Source: Bacillota bacterium
Lineage (GTDB): Bacteria > Bacillota > Clostridia > Acetivibrionales > DTU013
Reading direction: 5' to 3'
DNA: 43,487 nt
Assembly: GCA_023433505.1 (NCBI GenBank)
Contig: JAEZCO010000113.1
Span: 1 to 43,487 of the forward strand
Of the stretch, positions 41,638 through 43,487 are shown one piece after another (position 1 is the first letter of the stretch; each line of letters starts with the position of its first letter). The translations under genes were made by a program, and so were the position numbers. The notes below the pieces were generated by a model. That model was not told where the DNA came from. It ran no database searches and saw nothing but the letters and a program-made list of their open reading frames with translations.

Positions 41638-41739
41638 CCGTCTATATGCCGGGGAGTTTAGTTATCCGATGTCAAGCTCCTATCCCTGCAACAGCATTAA
41701 GGCCTGTATTTAAGGGATACTGCCCGGTTTGCTTCAGCA

Positions 41740-43140
41740 TTACGCCTTAACGGAACTATTCAGGCTGATGGGACCCATGACGGGAAGGGAGCGGTCCTTT
41801 GAATCCGTAATATTGCAGTAAGGGTCGATGCCATAGCCGTAATGCAGGTCGAGAGTTTCCGCCTGTTGCGGGACAATGCCTGTCTTCAGGATTACTTTAT
41901 TGCCTGAAAGGTCGGTCCTGTAAATGCAAGGCCGATTTATACCTGAAGCTCTGTCGATAAGGGAAAACCCCGTGGGACGGCCTGACGCTTCCAGCTTACC
42001 CTCTACATCACCGTAGGTGATAATGATGTTTGCATTGCCGCTGTATCGGTCGGTTTCTGTTTTTATACCTTTAAGCCTGATCTGCGGTTTGACCTCCGCC
42101 TGGGCCGAAGCCAGCGAGACCATGGCCAGGGCAAGCCTTTTCCCCAGCCTTGCCTGGTCAAGCCCGCTCAGATGGATCAAATCGTCGAGAGCGAGGTCAA
42201 TGGCAGGGACTACGGATAAATTTTTAATGACCTCAGGAAGCTTTCTCTGCTGTTCCTGAACAGAGTTCCAGTAAGTAGGATTGAAGGCGTCGTCAAAGGG
42301 GCATACCCTTGCTATCTGGACGGCCGCCACCGGCAGCTTGCTGTTTCCGAAGTCCTTCCGCATGGCCTCAACCAGTTCAACCATTCTGCCGGTATACAGC
42401 GGAGCCGCATTTTCATCGGCATCGGAGCAGCCCTGATACCAAACCACTCCGGCCGCCTTTCCGCCGTTTTTCTCAAACCGCCGTACCATAGCGCCATACA
42501 GGCTCATGGAACCCTGGTCCTTCAATGCCGGAGCCCACTGGGACATGGAGGTGCCGCCGTGGGCACAGGCGATCAGCCCCTGGGGAACACCGGACAGCCG
42601 GTGCATTTCCTGGGCAAAGGAGACTCCGGGGCCGACTCCGGCATGCGAGGAGGGCTTCACTGCGCCAAGGACAGCCGTATGTACGCCGTCCACTGCCTTA
42701 TATAAAAGATGCATCGGATCTTTGGCGGTCCCCCATTGGTCCGTCATATAGAAGGCCCGGGCCATATCCTGAGGCGGAAGGGCATCCTTGAGATAACCCA
42801 GGCCCTCCATATTGGACTGGCCTGCCAGGAGCCAGACATCTCCCACCAGCACGTTTTCAACGGTTTTCTCCTCAAGGCTTTTCCCAGTGGTATTTTCCAG
42901 TGTCAGGCGGATGTCATAGGGACCTCCCGTTGGGATCCCCGTCAGGCAGGCGTTGATCAGCTGTTCTTCGGTGCTCTTGCGGAGCAGCAGCCGGCAGCCG
43001 GGTACTTCTTTTCCTTTCCGGGTTACCGCAGCTTTCAAAAGCCCCGGCTTTCTGACCCGGACACAAATTTCCGCTTCACTGGCATTGGCCTTGTTTCTTT
43101 GCAAAACCATGTTATCAAAAAGACCTTTTTCAATTTTCAT
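41740..43140 (-). CDS. Sialate O-acetylesterase-like SGNH hydrolase
   Basis: A 466-residue carbohydrate esterase-like protein. The nucleophile block GQSNMEG (Ser109), the second block WYQGCSDA and the C-terminal DLIHLSGLDQARLG, supplying Asp/His, fit the SASA family of SGNH hydrolases that remove acetyl groups from sugars. The N-terminal part (1-95) is a beta-sandwich-like region that often precedes this domain. No signal peptide is seen, so it is probably cytoplasmic, working after import. It lies convergent to the lyase gene, 220 bases apart. GGGGG precedes the ATG. Acetylated uronate or hexosamine oligosaccharides are the likely class of substrate; sialic acid itself is not supported by neighbours. 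Confidence 0.9.
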   Translation of the reverse strand: MKIEKGLFDNMVLQRNKANASEAEICVRVRKPGLLKAAVTRKGKEVPGCRLLLRKSTEEQLINACLTGIPTGGPYDIRLTLENTTGKSLEEKTVENVLVGDVWLLAGQSNMEGLGYLKDALPPQDMARAFYMTDQWGTAKDPMHLLYKAVDGVHTAVLGAVKPSSHAGVGPGVSFAQEMHRLSGVPQGLIACAHGGTSMSQWAPALKDQGSMSLYGAMVRRFEKNGGKAAGVVWYQGCSDADENAAPLYTGRMVELVEAMRKDFGNSKLPVAAVQIARVCPFDDAFNPTYWNSVQEQQRKLPEVIKNLSVVPAIDLALDDLIHLSGLDQARLGKRLALAMVSLASAQAEVKPQIRLKGIKTETDRYSGNANIIITYGDVEGKLEASGRPTGFSLIDRASGINRPCIYRTDLSGNKVILKTGIVPQQAETLDLHYGYGIDPYCNITDSKDRSLPVMGPISLNSSVKA

Positions 43141-43181
43141 GCGAAAACCCCCTGTATGTTTAGTGATATAATGTACTGATT

Positions 43182-43409
43182 TTAAACCGGAAAGCTTATC
43201 CCTGCTCCGCTATCCGGCAGTACGGCTGCAAGCGGCACTTCCGTCATGCCCGCGCCATCATCTTCTATTATAAACAGAATTTTCATATTTTCAAGCTTCG
43301 AGGTGATTTTCATGGTCCCCGTCTTTTCCGGATGGCAATGTCCGGCGGTTTTACTTCCGGCCTTGAGTTTCCGTAAAATGCACTTAGACCATGGGAAAAT
43401 ATAGCCGAA
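43182..43409 (-). pseudogene. Remnant of a YesM-type histidine kinase
   Basis: A leftward frame, open from 43409 to a TAA at 43182, contains GTMKITSKLENMKILFIIE, then DDGAGM, the ATP-binding D-box of histidine kinases and its preceding strands. It stops soon after (PDSGAGISFPV), before the glycine-rich G-box, and the phospho-histidine and N-box regions upstream are missing. It is therefore a decayed fragment, not a working kinase. An ATG at 43313 has no ribosome binding site. The 75 bases to the window end hold nothing I recognise. Confidence 0.65.
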
Positions 43410-43487
43410 TTAACAATCCTACGATTTTTGGAAGGCAATGGAGAGCTTGTTTGTAAAATAGGAATACATTAATAAGCCCAACTATAA

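Overview
The window looks like chromosomal DNA of an anaerobic, fermentative, Gram-positive bacterium of the class Clostridia. The signs are a complete V-type ATPase operon with a Na+-type proteolipid, an oxygen-sensitive class III ribonucleotide reductase, AGGAGG-type ribosome binding sites with frequent TTG/GTG starts, consensus sigma-A promoters, and a YesMN/LplABC-type carbohydrate system. No rRNA, tRNA, phage, CRISPR or transposase gene was seen. I cannot name family or species.

Layout. 1-3.0 kb: the end of a membrane-anchored unknown protein, a GGDEF diguanylate cyclase, and a leftward aldo/keto reductase behind a 19-bp-spacer promoter of MerR type. 3.3-13.2 kb: a sigma-A promoter, a structured leader, the V-ATPase operon in the order ntpF-I-K-E-C-G-A-B-D (as in Enterococcus hirae), and a KhtT/TrkA-C type cation-transport regulator in last place. 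13.3-16.2 kb: a YitT-like membrane protein, then DUF1801 protein-uppP-deoC with their own promoter and terminator. 16.3-19.8 kb: nrdD and nrdG, with two NrdR boxes exactly 31 bp apart on the promoter, a terminator hairpin inside the nrdD leader, and several inverted repeats in the nrdD-nrdG gap.

19.8-24.7 kb: a leftward AraC regulator facing galE; then a nucleotidyltransferase and an N-acetylhexosamine 1-kinase-like protein, forming a compact sugar-1-phosphate / UDP-sugar module; then a one-polypeptide fusion of a Phd/YefM antitoxin domain to a Uma2 nuclease-like domain behind a promoter carrying three copies of an 8-bp operator word. 24.8-29.2 kb: an ABC-F (Uup-like) ATPase, a short DEAD-box helicase and a DUF116 protein.

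29.3-43.5 kb: a polysaccharide-use locus: an unknown protein, a YesN response regulator overlapping a YesM histidine kinase, a lipoprotein solute-binding protein, two LplB/YtcP-type permeases, a second binding protein without a clear lipobox, a cytoplasmic heparinase II/III-like lyase, and a convergent cytoplasmic sialate-O-acetylesterase-like SGNH hydrolase. The kinase/regulator pair probably senses an acetylated, uronate-containing glycan or its fragments, the ABC transporter imports oligosaccharides, and lyase and esterase finish them inside the cell. The window ends in a decayed histidine-kinase remnant.

The points most worth following are the structured ntp leader together with the KhtT-like last gene, the NrdR-plus-attenuator control of nrdD, the Phd-Uma2 fusion with its operator, and the galE-nucleotidyltransferase-kinase module.
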